A stretch of 64,000 nt of DNA from Burkholderia arboris (GCF_902499125.1 NZ_CABVPX010000009.1:124001-188000); one strand, 5' to 3'. Shown: positions 18,140 to 27,308, numbered from the stretch's first letter. The notes: generated by a model not told the origin, from the sequence alone. Made by a program: numbers and translations.

Positions 18140-20806
18140 ATGAAGCTACGTCATGTGGTGGGTATCGGGTGCCTTGCCGTGTTGTCGGGGTGCGGAGGCG
18201 ATCAGGGTTCGACGGATGCGAGCGTGCTGGCGCAGATATCGAACGCGCAGGGCGACCAGAACGATCAAGGCAACCAGAACGACCAGGGCGATCAGAACGA
18301 TCAAGGCGAGAACGGCGGCGCGAGCAAGCGGTCGGTGCTGCGCAGCGTCGATCCGATGATCGGCACCGCGAACCTCGACATCAACGCGGACTGGGGCAGC
18401 GGTGTGCGCGGGCACGGTCACGTGTACCCGGGCGCGACCGTGCCGTTCGGGATGGTGCAGCTCGGGCCGGACACGACCGGCGGCGCGCATACGTTGCCGT
18501 GGAACTGGGATCGCACGTCGGGCTACCAGTACGACGATCCGTTCATCACCGGCTTCACGCATACGCACCTGTCGGGCACCGGCATCGGCTCGGGCGGCGA
18601 AGTGCGGTTCATGCCGACGCTCGCGCCGGTCGACAAGGCGACCTTGGCGAAGGTCGCCGCGGATGCGACGATCACCTACAACGCATCCTTCAGCCACGAC
18701 GACGAAACCGCGAGCCCCGGCTATTACCGCGTGAAGATGGCGCCGGTCGGCAGCGGCAACACGCCGTGGAACGTGCAGGGCGCGAAGATCCTCGCGGAAA
18801 TGACGGCGACCACGCACGCGGGCGTCCATCGCTATACGTACTTCCCGAGTGCGGCGACGCAGAAACGCAGCATGATCGTGAGCATCGACAACCCGATCGG
18901 CGGCTCGACCGCGAGCGGCAAGATCCAGGTCATCGACGCGCAGACGATCGCCGGCTGGCAGTTCACGAACAACTGGGCGAACAACAAGCCGACGTATTTC
19001 GTCGCGCGTTTCTCGAAGCCGTTCGATACGAAGCACGTCGCGTTCAGCGCGGACGGCTTCAAGGCGTACCTGACGTTCGCCGACGGCAGCGACGGCGGCG
19101 GCGCGGTCACCGTGAAAGTCGGCATCTCCCCGTCGGGCATCGCGGATGCGCAGGCCAATCTCGCGTCGGAAGTCGGCACGAAATCGTTCGACCAGGTGCG
19201 CGGCGCCGCGGAGCGCGTGTGGAGCGCCGCGCTCGACCGGATCCGGATCAAGGGCGGCACCGCCGACCAGCGGACGATGTTCTACACGTCGCTGTACCGC
19301 ACGATGCTCGCGCCGACGGTCTACAACAACGCGGACGGCAGTTACGTCGGCATGGATTCGACCAATGACGGCACGAAGTCGCCGCCGACCACGAGCAAGC
19401 ATGCGAACCCGGGCTTCGACTATTCGTCGACGTTCTCGCTGTGGGATACCTTCCGCGCCGAATCGCCGTTGATGACGCTGGTGCAGCCCGAGCGCGTCGA
19501 CGGCTGGGTGAAGTCGCTGCTCACGCAGTTCAGGCAGAACGGCAAGGGCGAGCTGCCGGTGTGGCCGCTCGCGCAAACGGAAACCTTCACGATGGCCGGC
19601 CACCCGTCGATCCCGATGATCGCGGATGCGTACCTGAAGCACCTGACGAGCGCGGGCATCGACGACATCTGGACCGCCTTGACGACCACGCAGAGCGCAA
19701 GCGCGCACGGTTTCGATCAGTATCGGCAAAGCGGTTACGTGTTCGCCGGCGACAACGCGTCGGTGTCGACGACGCAGGACTATGCGTTCGACGACTGGGC
19801 GACGGCCGCGGTCGGCAAGGCGGCCGGCAGGAGCGCGGCCGACTACCGGCCGTACCTGCAACGCAGCCAGAACTACCGGAACGTGTTCAACCCGGTGCCG
19901 AACAACGGCTGGAAGTTCTCGCAGCCGAAGGACGCGCAAGGCAACTGGGTCGCGGGCTTCGATCCGTCGGCCGCCGAGAAGACGGACTTCTCCGAATCGA
20001 ATTCGTGGGTCGATACGTGGAACATCTTCCACGACTTCCCGGGCCTCGTTGCGCTGCTCGGCGGCAAGAGCCAGTTCATCGCGCAGCTCGACCGCACGTT
20101 CGATCAGTCCAACCCGCTGACCTTCCTCAACAACCAGGGCTTTCCGGACCTGACCGGCCGCAGCGGCCAGTTCTTCGCGGGCAACGAGCCGGCGAACCAC
20201 CTGCCGTACCTGTACGACGTCGCGGGCATGCCGTCGAAGACGCAGGACCGGGTGCGCACGGTGATGGACGACATGTACTCGCTGACGCTGACGGCCGGCG
20301 ATCGCGCGTTACTGAGCGGCGACAGCCTGAAGGCCGCGGTGAACGATCCGCGGCGCGTACGCGATGCGGCGATTCCGGGCAACGACGATTGCGGCCAGCT
20401 GTCCGCGTGGTATGTGCTGTCCGCACTCGGCATCTATTCGCTGAATCCGGTCGGCGGCGTGTTCTACTTCGGCACGCCGCTGTTCGAGGAAGCGACGATC
20501 GACATCCCGGTTGCGTCGGGAAGCGGGGCGGGCGGGGTGTTGAAGTTCGGCGCGACGCGGCGCTTCAAGGTGAGCGCGCATACGGCGAGCGGCGGCGCGC
20601 CGTCGCCGGTCAACCGCTACGTGCAGTCGGTCAGCCTGAATGGCACGCCGCTGCACCGGCCGTACATCACCTATGACGAGATGAAGGCCGGCGGCACGCT
20701 CGACTTCGTGATGGGTTCGACGCCGAACGATGCGTGGGTTGGCCAGTGGAACGGCCAGGACCCGAACAGCGTGCTCGCGCCGTCGCTGGCGCTGGCCGGC
20801 AAGTAA
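18140..20806 (+). CDS. GH92 alpha-mannosidase-like lipoprotein, second of a tandem pair
   Basis: An 888-residue paralogue of the preceding gene and very probably in one operon with it; GGGAGGG lies 9 bases before the ATG at 18140. The lipobox is LSGC (Cys18). Residues 35-65 are a linker built of Gly-Asp/Asn-Gln-Asn-Asp-Gln repeats. GH92 motifs: SVDPMIGT, HLSGTGIGSGG, SESNSWVDTWNIFHD (probable acid Glu619) and GNDDCG (Asp749/750), then a C-terminal beta domain. The two enzymes differ around the acid motif, so they may act on different mannosidic linkages in sequence. A bidirectional-looking hairpin follows the stop. Confidence 0.9.
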   Translation: MKLRHVVGIGCLAVLSGCGGDQGSTDASVLAQISNAQGDQNDQGNQNDQGDQNDQGENGGASKRSVLRSVDPMIGTANLDINADWGSGVRGHGHVYPGATVPFGMVQLGPDTTGGAHTLPWNWDRTSGYQYDDPFITGFTHTHLSGTGIGSGGEVRFMPTLAPVDKATLAKVAADATITYNASFSHDDETASPGYYRVKMAPVGSGNTPWNVQGAKILAEMTATTHAGVHRYTYFPSAATQKRSMIVSIDNPIGGSTASGKIQVIDAQTIAGWQFTNNWANNKPTYFVARFSKPFDTKHVAFSADGFKAYLTFADGSDGGGAVTVKVGISPSGIADAQANLASEVGTKSFDQVRGAAERVWSAALDRIRIKGGTADQRTMFYTSLYRTMLAPTVYNNADGSYVGMDSTNDGTKSPPTTSKHANPGFDYSSTFSLWDTFRAESPLMTLVQPERVDGWVKSLLTQFRQNGKGELPVWPLAQTETFTMAGHPSIPMIADAYLKHLTSAGIDDIWTALTTTQSASAHGFDQYRQSGYVFAGDNASVSTTQDYAFDDWATAAVGKAAGRSAADYRPYLQRSQNYRNVFNPVPNNGWKFSQPKDAQGNWVAGFDPSAAEKTDFSESNSWVDTWNIFHDFPGLVALLGGKSQFIAQLDRTFDQSNPLTFLNNQGFPDLTGRSGQFFAGNEPANHLPYLYDVAGMPSKTQDRVRTVMDDMYSLTLTAGDRALLSGDSLKAAVNDPRRVRDAAIPGNDDCGQLSAWYVLSALGIYSLNPVGGVFYFGTPLFEEATIDIPVASGSGAGGVLKFGATRRFKVSAHTASGGAPSPVNRYVQSVSLNGTPLHRPYITYDEMKAGGTLDFVMGSTPNDAWVGQWNGQDPNSVLAPSLALAGK
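18246..18314 (+). repeat. Short tandem repeats encoding the Gln/Asn/Asp linker
   Basis: Four to five near-copies of a 12-15 base unit (consensus CAGAACGAYCARGGC and shorter variants) encode alternating QNDQG/DQNDQG after the lipobox. Copy number could vary by slippage, changing how far the catalytic domain stands off the membrane. Confidence 0.6.
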
Positions 20807-20813
20807 GCCGCAA

Positions 20814-20843
20814 GCGGCCCGCTTCGACGGGGGCCGCGTTTCT
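20814..20843. terminator. Hairpin terminator between convergent genes
   Basis: GCGGCCC (20814-20820) pairs with GGGCCGC (20831-20837) with a 10-nt loop and is followed by GTTTCTT. It lies in the 37-bp gap between the GH92 gene and the convergent ArsR-rhodanese gene and could serve the rightward transcript. Confidence 0.6.
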
Positions 20844-21518
20844 TCACTCGGCCGTGTCGGTCTCGATCGCGAGGCCGGCCGCCTTCCACTCCGGAAAGCC
20901 GTCTTCGAGCCGCGCGGCCTTGAAGCCGCGTGCGCGCAATGCGGCGACGGCCTCGAACGCGAGCACGCAGTAAGGGCCGCGGCAGTACGCGACGATTTCC
21001 GTGCCGGCCGGCAGTTCGCCGAGGCGTTCTTCGAGGTTGCTCAATGGAATGTTCATCGCGCCGGGCAGGTGCCCGAGCGCGAATTCGTCGTGCGGACGCA
21101 CGTCCAGCAGCGTAACGAGCCCGTCGGCCATCCGGCCGGTCAGCTCGCCGCGCGACACCGGCTCCAGCGCATCGCGCGCATGGAAGTAGTCGCCCAGCAC
21201 CTGGTTGACCTCCGCGACATTGCGCTCGCCCACGCGGCCGAGCGCCTTCATCAGCACGACGACTTCGCTGTCGCCGGCGAGCCGATACACGATGTGCTTG
21301 CCGCGCCGCTCGGTATCGACGAGGCGTGCGCGCCGCAGGATCTGCAGGTGCCGCGACGTGTTCGCGAACGTCATCCCCGACAGCGTCGTCAGTTCCTCGA
21401 CCGACCGCTCGCGCTGCGCGAGGTGCTCGAGCAGTTCGAGCCGGTTCGGGTGACCGATCGCCTGCGCGACCTCGGCGAGGCTCGCATAAATCGCTTGCTT
21501 GGGTCCCGTGCTTGACAC
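20844..21518 (-). CDS. ArsR repressor fused to a rhodanese domain
   Basis: A 224-residue regulator. Residues 10-95 are an ArsR winged helix (HPNRLELLEHLAQ, SGMTFANTSRHLQILRRA). Residues 120-220 are a rhodanese domain (LLDVRPHDEFALGHLPGA) with an active-site loop CRGPYC, Cys179 and Cys184. The ArsR half has no cysteine at all, so it cannot sense persulfide with the two-cysteine switch of BigR/SqrR. The rhodanese pair is the obvious place for a persulfide or disulfide signal. It is divergent from a persulfide-dioxygenase-like gene, and the operator lies between them. Confidence 0.9.
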   Translation of the reverse strand: MSSTGPKQAIYASLAEVAQAIGHPNRLELLEHLAQRERSVEELTTLSGMTFANTSRHLQILRRARLVDTERRGKHIVYRLAGDSEVVVLMKALGRVGERNVAEVNQVLGDYFHARDALEPVSRGELTGRMADGLVTLLDVRPHDEFALGHLPGAMNIPLSNLEERLGELPAGTEIVAYCRGPYCVLAFEAVAALRARGFKAARLEDGFPEWKAAGLAIETDTAE

Positions 21519-21538
21519 GTGGCCTCTCCTCGATCAAT

Positions 21539-21560
21539 CATTCATCAAATTGATTGAATG
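21539..21560. promoter_or_regulatory. Palindromic operator for the ArsR-rhodanese regulator
   Basis: CATTCATCA facing TGATTGAATG forms an imperfect inverted repeat (the arms match CATTCAATCA with one gap). The ATTCA/TGAAT-type half-sites resemble known BigR-like operators. It sits 21 bases upstream of the repressor start and 31 bases upstream of the metallohydrolase start, ideal for autorepression and control of the divergent gene. Confidence 0.6.
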
Positions 21561-21591
21561 TTACCGCATCCGCGGGACAGGGGCAAATCCG

Positions 21592-22332
21592 ATGATCCTC
21601 AGACCATTCCTGCATCCCGATACGGGAGGCATTTCATACCTGTTCGGCTGCGGCGGCAAGGCGGCCGGCGCGGTCGTCGATCCGGTCGCTCCGCCTGACG
21701 ACTACCTGCGCGCGGCCGAGGCGGTCGGCATGAAGATCGCATACGTGATCGATACCCACGTGCATGCGGACCACCTGTCGACCGGCCGTGCGCTGGCCGA
21801 CGTGGCCGGCGCGGCGTACGTGCTGTCCGCGCGGGCCGATGTGGCGGTGCCGTTTACCGGCGTCGGGGAGGGCGACCGGCTCGCGCTCGGCAACGTCGCC
21901 GTCGACGTGCTGCACACGCCTGGCCACACGCCCGAGCACATCAGCCTGCTGGTGACGGATCGCACGCGCGCCGACGAGCCGTGGTTCGTGCTGACCGGCC
22001 ATACGCTGATGATCGGCGACGTCGGCCGCACCGAGCTGGCCGTCAGCGCCGAAACGGGGGCGCGCGACCTGTTCCGCAGCGTCCGGCGGCTGGCCGCGTT
22101 GCCCGACCACGTCGAAGTGCTGCCCGGCGCGTTCTCGGGCTCCGTGTGCGGACGCGGGCTCAGCGGGAAACCGGCGTCGACGATCGGGTTCGAGAAGCGC
22201 TACAACGCGGCGCTGCGCATCGACGACGAAGACGCGTTCGTCCGCTTCATGCTGGCCGACGTGCCGCCCGCACCGCCGGCCGCTGCGCAGCTGCGCGCGG
22301 CCAACGCGGGGCGCGACGCGGCGGGAGGCTGA
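21592..22332 (+). CDS. MBL-fold hydrolase, persulfide dioxygenase (ETHE1)-like
   Basis: A 246-residue metallo-beta-lactamase-fold protein. The metal motif THVHADH (His56, His58, Asp60, His61), LHTPGHTPEH and the GDVGRTEL segment match the ETHE1/persulfide-dioxygenase and Blh group, which oxidises glutathione persulfide. The ATG at 21592 follows AGGGG by about 8 bases; the longer frame would start inside the operator. Pairing with an ArsR-rhodanese repressor supports a role in sulfide/persulfide detoxification. Glyoxalase II-type activity is the alternative. Confidence 0.82.
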   Translation: MILRPFLHPDTGGISYLFGCGGKAAGAVVDPVAPPDDYLRAAEAVGMKIAYVIDTHVHADHLSTGRALADVAGAAYVLSARADVAVPFTGVGEGDRLALGNVAVDVLHTPGHTPEHISLLVTDRTRADEPWFVLTGHTLMIGDVGRTELAVSAETGARDLFRSVRRLAALPDHVEVLPGAFSGSVCGRGLSGKPASTIGFEKRYNAALRIDDEDAFVRFMLADVPPAPPAAAQLRAANAGRDAAGG

Positions 22333-22336
22333 CGTG

Positions 22337-23578
22337 ATGACGAATGGAGCGGTGGCGCGCGGCGGGCGCGCAGTGGCGCTCGGCCTGCGCGCGAACTGGC
22401 GGCAATTCGCGCTGCTCGTGCTGGTCAACGCGTTCGTCGGCGGGATGGTCGGCATCGAGCGCACGGTCGTGCCGCTGATCGGGTCGGAGCAGTTCCATCT
22501 CGAATCGACCACGCTGATCACGTCGTTCATCGTCAGCTTCGGGCTGGTGAAGGCGTTCGCCAACCTCGTGTCGGGCCAGCTCGCCGATACGTGGGGGCGC
22601 AAGCGCGTGCTGATCGTCGGCTGGCTGCTCGGCCTGCCGGTGCCGTTCATGATCATCGCGGCGCCGAACTGGGAATGGGTGATCGCCGCGAACGTGCTGC
22701 TCGGCTTGAGCCAGGGGTTCGCATGGTCGATGACGGTGATCATGAAGGTCGACCTGGTCGGCCCGAGGAGCCGCGGCCTCGCGGTCGGCCTGAACGAATT
22801 CGCCGGCTACTTCGCGGTGGGCGCGACCGCGTTCGCGACCGGTTATCTCGCGAGCCGCCATGGATTGCGGCCGACGCCGATCTATCTCGGCGTGTTCTAC
22901 GCGATCGCGGGGTTGCTGCTGTCGATCCTCGTCGTGCGCGATACGCGCGAGCATGTGCGACTCGAAAGCGGCAAGCCGGGCGGCGCGTCCGCATTGTCGT
23001 TCCGCGAGGTTTTCCTGCTGACGTCGTTCCGCGACCGCAACCTGTTCGCGGCGTCGCAGGCCGGCATGATCAACAACCTCAACGACGGGATGAGCTGGGG
23101 CATTTTCCCGCTGTTCTTCACGACGCTCGGGCTCGGCATCGAGCGGATCGGCATCCTGAAAGCCGTCTATCCGATCGTATGGGGAGGTTGCCAGGTCGTC
23201 ACCGGCCCGCTGAGCGACCGGTGGGGCCGCAAGGGGCTGATCGTCGCCGGAATGTGGGTGCAGGCGGCCGGGCTTGCGCTGACCGCGCTGACGGGGCAGT
23301 TCCGCTGGTGGCTCGTCGCGAGCGTGCTGCTCGGCCTGGGCACGGCGATGGTCTATCCGAGCCTGATTGCGGCTGTGTCCGATGCGTCCGAGCCTGGCTG
23401 GCGCGCGCGTTCGCTGAGCGTGTACCGGTTCTGGCGGGATCTCGGCTATGCGATCGGCGCGCTGTCGGCCGGCCTGATGGCCGATCGTTTCGGCTTCGCG
23501 GCGGCGATTCTCGTGGTGGCGGCCGTCACGTTCGCGTCAGGGGGCGTCGTCGCGCTTATGATGCGGGAACGCCACTGA
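22337..23578 (+). CDS. MFS transporter
   Basis: A roughly 413-residue inner-membrane transporter with about 12 hydrophobic segments. The loop 2-3 motif is GQLADTWGRKR and a second copy in the other half is GPLSDRWGRKG, both typical of the major facilitator superfamily. GGGAGG in the end of the preceding gene suggests ATG 22337 (GTG 22334 is possible) and translational coupling to the persulfide-dioxygenase-like gene. In this context it may export a sulfur oxyanion or other product, but the substrate is unknown. Confidence 0.85.
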   Translation: MTNGAVARGGRAVALGLRANWRQFALLVLVNAFVGGMVGIERTVVPLIGSEQFHLESTTLITSFIVSFGLVKAFANLVSGQLADTWGRKRVLIVGWLLGLPVPFMIIAAPNWEWVIAANVLLGLSQGFAWSMTVIMKVDLVGPRSRGLAVGLNEFAGYFAVGATAFATGYLASRHGLRPTPIYLGVFYAIAGLLLSILVVRDTREHVRLESGKPGGASALSFREVFLLTSFRDRNLFAASQAGMINNLNDGMSWGIFPLFFTTLGLGIERIGILKAVYPIVWGGCQVVTGPLSDRWGRKGLIVAGMWVQAAGLALTALTGQFRWWLVASVLLGLGTAMVYPSLIAAVSDASEPGWRARSLSVYRFWRDLGYAIGALSAGLMADRFGFAAAILVVAAVTFASGGVVALMMRERH

Positions 23579-23592
23579 CAGGGTTCCCCGAT

Positions 23593-24414
23593 ATGGACGC
23601 GCCGCTCCCGCCGATGTCTGCCCCGATTGCCGAAACGGCCCCTGAAACCGAAGCCGCCGGCGAGCCGCGCGCGTCGCGCCTGCATCGGCCGGTTGCGCTC
23701 GTCACCGGCTCGACGTCGGGGATCGGCGCGGCCGTCGCGCGCCGCCTGGCGGCGGACGGCTACGCGGTGATCCTGCATTCGCGCCACTCGGCCAGCACCG
23801 GGCGCGAGATGGCGCGCGAACTCGGCGGGGCCTACGTGCAGGCCGATCTTGCGGACGATGCGGAGCGCGTGCGATTGATCCGCGGCGCGCTTGCCGTGCA
23901 CGGGCGGCTCGACGTGCTCGTCAACAATGCAGGCGTCAGCCGCGTGATTCCGCATGACGACCTCGCGGCGGCCACCCCCGACGTGTGGCGCGAGATGCAC
24001 GAGATCAACGTGATCGCGCCGTTCCGGCTCGTCGCCGAAGCGGAGGCCGCGCTGCGCGAGGCCGCGTCGCACGGGCGGGCCGGGTGCGTCGTGAACGTCA
24101 GCTCTCATGCGGGCGTGCGGCCGAAGGGCGCGTCGATTCCGTATGCGGCCGCGAAGGCCGCGCTCAATCACACGACACGGTTGCTCGCGCGTACGCTCGC
24201 GCCGGCGATCCGCGTCAATGCCGTGGCGCCGGGGCTCGTCGATACGCCGCTGACTGCCGACTGGACGGAAGCGCAGCAGTTGTGGCGCGAGCGCGCGCCG
24301 ATGCGCCGCGCGGCGACGCCGGACGACATCGCGCAGACGGTCGCGATGCTCGTCGCATCCGATTACGTGACGGGCGAGATCGTGATGCTCGACGGCGGAT
24401 TGAACCTGACGTGA
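23593..24414 (+). CDS. Short-chain dehydrogenase/reductase
   Basis: A 273-residue NAD(P)-dependent oxidoreductase of the SDR family, starting 14 bases after the MFS gene. It has the nucleotide-binding TGSTSGIG, the structural NNAG, the catalytic Ser in VNVSSHAGV and the YAAAK Tyr/Lys pair. LHSRHS after the second strand suggests an NADP(H) preference through an Arg/His pair, which is inference. A Pro/Ala/Glu-rich N-terminal extension of about 35 residues precedes the fold. FabG-like sugar or alcohol dehydrogenases are the closest general group. Confidence 0.88.
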   Translation: MDAPLPPMSAPIAETAPETEAAGEPRASRLHRPVALVTGSTSGIGAAVARRLAADGYAVILHSRHSASTGREMARELGGAYVQADLADDAERVRLIRGALAVHGRLDVLVNNAGVSRVIPHDDLAAATPDVWREMHEINVIAPFRLVAEAEAALREAASHGRAGCVVNVSSHAGVRPKGASIPYAAAKAALNHTTRLLARTLAPAIRVNAVAPGLVDTPLTADWTEAQQLWRERAPMRRAATPDDIAQTVAMLVASDYVTGEIVMLDGGLNLT

Positions 24415-24481
24415 TGGGGTGATGCAGCGGCGCGCACGCGTCGCGTGCGCAACCGCCGGGGCGATCGGAAGGGTCGGGCGA

Positions 24482-25261
24482 TCAGCCGAGGTTCGACCGC
24501 AACCGCGCGAGCGCCTGGTCGTGCGTGCGCTCGAACTTCAGCGGCGTGACCGCGATGTAGCCTTCGCCGAGCGCAACCGTTTCCGAATCCGCATCGTCGT
24601 CGCGCGGGGCACGCGCGAGCCTCAGCCAGTGATAGTCGATCTCGCGCGGATCGCGCCCCGACACGATCTCGACGCCCTGCAGCGTGCCGGCGCCCTGGTT
24701 CGTCACCTTCAGGCCGCGTACGTCGTCGGCCGGTCGCGGCGGGAAATTCACGTTGAGGCACGCATCGCTGTCCCAGCCGGCGGTGACGAGCCGACGGATG
24801 ACGTCCGGCGCATGCGCGCGTGCGGTGCCCCACGGCACCGCGTTGCGATCGGTGAACGCCTGGCTTAGCGCGATGGCCGGTACGCCGACCAGCATGCTCG
24901 TCATCGCGGCGCCGACCGTGCCGGAAAACACCGTTTCGGTGCCGAGGTTCGCGCCGCGATTCACGCCCGATAGCACGACGTCGGGCCGCGCATCCTTCAT
25001 CAGGTGGCTGACCGCGATCGCGACGCAATCGCCGGGCGTGCCGCGCACCGCGAAACGGCGCTCGCCCTTGCGATGCACGCGCAGCGGTTCGTGCAGGCTC
25101 AGCGAATGCGACGTGCCGCTCTGGTCTTCCGCCGGCGCGACGATCCACACTTCGCGCGCCAGTTGCGTGGCGACCTGTTCGAGTACTTCAAGGCCGGGGG
25201 CGTCGAATCCGTCGTCGTTGGTGAGCAGGACACGGTCGAACAGCGGGCGGGTTGCTTGCAT
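24482..25261 (-). CDS. surE: 5'/3'-nucleotidase SurE
   Basis: A 259-residue metal-dependent nucleoside 5'-monophosphate phosphatase. The signature LLTNDDGFDAPG at the N-terminus carries the metal-binding Asp-Asp. SGVNRGANLG and the GTVGAAM region complete the active site, and NVNFPP is the usual core segment. The start at 25261 (MQATRPLFDRV) is supported by GAGGA 8 bases upstream; an upstream frame would add a non-conserved leader. SurE proteins act in nucleotide salvage and stationary-phase survival. The gene stands alone between an SDR gene (convergent) and azlD. Confidence 0.93.
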   Translation of the reverse strand: MQATRPLFDRVLLTNDDGFDAPGLEVLEQVATQLAREVWIVAPAEDQSGTSHSLSLHEPLRVHRKGERRFAVRGTPGDCVAIAVSHLMKDARPDVVLSGVNRGANLGTETVFSGTVGAAMTSMLVGVPAIALSQAFTDRNAVPWGTARAHAPDVIRRLVTAGWDSDACLNVNFPPRPADDVRGLKVTNQGAGTLQGVEIVSGRDPREIDYHWLRLARAPRDDDADSETVALGEGYIAVTPLKFERTHDQALARLRSNLG

Positions 25262-25461
25262 CGGGACGATCCTCGCGGAGATGGACAATGAGAGGGGGAG
25301 TGCAGCGCCGCGGCCTGCGTGGCGCAAACCACAAGGCTAGCACCGCGGCGTGAGGATCGTCGTGTCACGCCACCGGCGTTCGGCGGCGCGGACGTGAAAA
25401 CGGGCGCCTCGTGCGCCCGTTCGTCGTCGAATGTGCCGGCGATGCGGCGGGCCGGCACCGC

Positions 25462-25770
25462 TTAGCCGAGCAGGTAGCGCAGCAGGCCGGCCGAGACGAC
25501 GCCGACGATGACGGTCGGCAGGATCGACAGGCGCGTCGCGGCGAGCAGCGTGATCGCGAGCGCGAGCAGGTCGGCGGGGCGCGTCGACACGAAGGCCGGC
25601 GCGATCACCGAGATCAGCACGCAGCCGGGCACGTTCTCCATCACCGACGCCATCCGCGGGCTCAGCGTGCGGTTGCGCAGCAGCACGTAGCCGAGGATGC
25701 GCGACAGATACGTCGTCGACGCCATCAGCACGATCGTCGCGACCGTGCTGAAATCCGGAAGCTCAGGCAT
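25462..25770 (-). CDS. azlD: AzlD branched-chain amino-acid export subunit
   Basis: A 102-residue membrane protein with about four hydrophobic segments, matching the AzlD family in length and in the TYLSRILGY and RLSILPT motifs. Its start overlaps the azlC stop by 8 bases, so the two are translationally coupled. AzlCD (YgaZH-type) exports branched-chain amino acids or related analogues. Confidence 0.9.
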   Translation of the reverse strand: MPELPDFSTVATIVLMASTTYLSRILGYVLLRNRTLSPRMASVMENVPGCVLISVIAPAFVSTRPADLLALAITLLAATRLSILPTVIVGVVSAGLLRYLLG

Positions 25771-26497
25771 CGCGCGGCTCCCACAGCAGCGCGGCGATCA
25801 GTCCCGCGCACGCGCCGGCCGCGACGTACCACGCGCCCGGCAACGCAAGATGCGTGGCCGCCGCGACGACGAGGCTCACGAACCACGGGCGGCTCGCGCG
25901 CATCCCTTTCCACATCCCGCGCAGCAGCACCAGAAACACGGCCGTGAACGCCATGTCGAAGCCGTACTGCTCGACGTTGCCGATCGTCGGGCCGACTGCT
26001 GCGCCGAGCGTCGTCATCGAGATCCACGTCAGGTAGAGCCCCATGCAGATGCCCGCGTAATAGGGCACGCTGATGTGCGTGGCCGAGCGCGCCCTGGCGT
26101 CGGCGAGCGACATCGCCCAGCTCTCGTCGCACATGAAGAACAGCGCGATGAACGCGCGGCGGCGCGGCAGGCGCCGGATGTACGGCTCGAATGCGGCGCC
26201 CATCAGGATGTGGCGCGAATTCACGAGGAACGACATCGCGACGATCAGCGCGATGTGCGGCGGCGACGTCCACAAATGGATCGCCGCGAATTCCGAGCCG
26301 CCGCCGAAGTTCAGGCCCGTCATCATCGGCACCTCGAACAGGCTCAGCCCTTTCTGCGCGGCCTGCGCGCCCAGCACGAGCGCGAACGGCACGAAACCCA
26401 GCATGACGGGCAGCGCCGCGCGCAAACCGCGACCCATCTCGGCGACATAGGCGGGCTTGTCGCGAAGCCCGGACGACGTTGAAACGCTACTGCTCAT
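25763..26497 (-). CDS. azlC: AzlC branched-chain amino-acid export subunit
   Basis: A 244-residue inner-membrane protein with the AzlC hallmark GFVPFALVLGAQAAQKGLS and a conserved FMCDESWAM segment. A strong GGAGGAG Shine-Dalgarno precedes the ATG at 26497. It forms an operon with azlD and is divergent from an Lrp/AsnC regulator over 125 bp, the usual arrangement in which the regulator activates export when intracellular amino acids rise. Confidence 0.92.
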   Translation of the reverse strand: MSSSVSTSSGLRDKPAYVAEMGRGLRAALPVMLGFVPFALVLGAQAAQKGLSLFEVPMMTGLNFGGGSEFAAIHLWTSPPHIALIVAMSFLVNSRHILMGAAFEPYIRRLPRRRAFIALFFMCDESWAMSLADARARSATHISVPYYAGICMGLYLTWISMTTLGAAVGPTIGNVEQYGFDMAFTAVFLVLLRGMWKGMRASRPWFVSLVVAAATHLALPGAWYVAAGACAGLIAALLWEPRDA

Positions 26498-26622
26498 TAC
26501 TCCTCCTTCGGGGGAGGGATTGTCTGCTTTTTTGACTCGAATCGGGTTGCGTTGTGGCCAGATTTTTCTCAGAATTTGGCATTGAACGCGTGATACATGA
26601 ATTTTTTGGAATCGGATGCCAA

Positions 26623-27081
26623 ATGAAACTTGACGCTATCGACCGCCGGATCCTGAGCGCGCTGCAGCGCGACGGCCGGATGCAGAACGTGGAACTCGCG
26701 CACGAGGTCGGGCTGTCGCCGTCGCCGTGCCTGCGGCGCGTGCGGCTCCTCGAGGAAGCGGGCGTGATCGAGAAATACGTGGCCGTGCTGAATCCCGCGA
26801 AGGTCGGCAAGGGCCTGACGATCTTCACGCGCGTGTGGCTGAAGGGGCAGGACGCGGAATCGGTGAACCGTTTCTCGGAGGCCGTCCAGCAGATGCCGGA
26901 AGTCGTCGAATGCCACCTGATGGCCGGCGATTGCGATTTCCTGCTGCGCGTCGTCGCGGCCGACATCGACGACTATCGGCGCTTCCAGATGGAATACCTC
27001 ACGCGCATTCCGGGCGTGCTCAGCGTGAAGACCGACATTCCGATGCAGAAGGTCAAGCTCACGTCGGCGTTGCCGACGTAG
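26623..27081 (+). CDS. Lrp/AsnC-family regulator
   Basis: A 152-residue regulator with an N-terminal helix-turn-helix (LDAIDRRILSALQRDGR; VGLSPSPCLRRVRLLEEAG) and a C-terminal RAM ligand-binding domain (VVECHLMAGDCDFLLRVV). The ATG at 26623 gives the canonical MKLDAIDRR opening; a longer frame from 26554 is not conserved in form. The 26498-26622 spacer is AT-rich and holds the shared promoter region with azlCD, which it probably controls. Confidence 0.93.
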   Translation: MKLDAIDRRILSALQRDGRMQNVELAHEVGLSPSPCLRRVRLLEEAGVIEKYVAVLNPAKVGKGLTIFTRVWLKGQDAESVNRFSEAVQQMPEVVECHLMAGDCDFLLRVVAADIDDYRRFQMEYLTRIPGVLSVKTDIPMQKVKLTSALPT

Positions 27082-27308
27082 TGCGACGCGGGTAGGCGGC
27101 GGCGCGTCGACGAATGGTCATGGCGCGGTGACAATCGGCGGATAAACTGGCGGGGTAAGTCGCATCGCACGGGTTGCCGGTGCAGTCGTGCGTCGTGCAA
27201 CGTTCGATGCGCAAGCAACTAACGGTCAGTCTCGACGCGACCGGGCACACGGCGCGCCGCGCCGGGTCATGCGTTGAAGCGAGTGCGTTTCTTCTTGTCG
27301 GGCCATTC

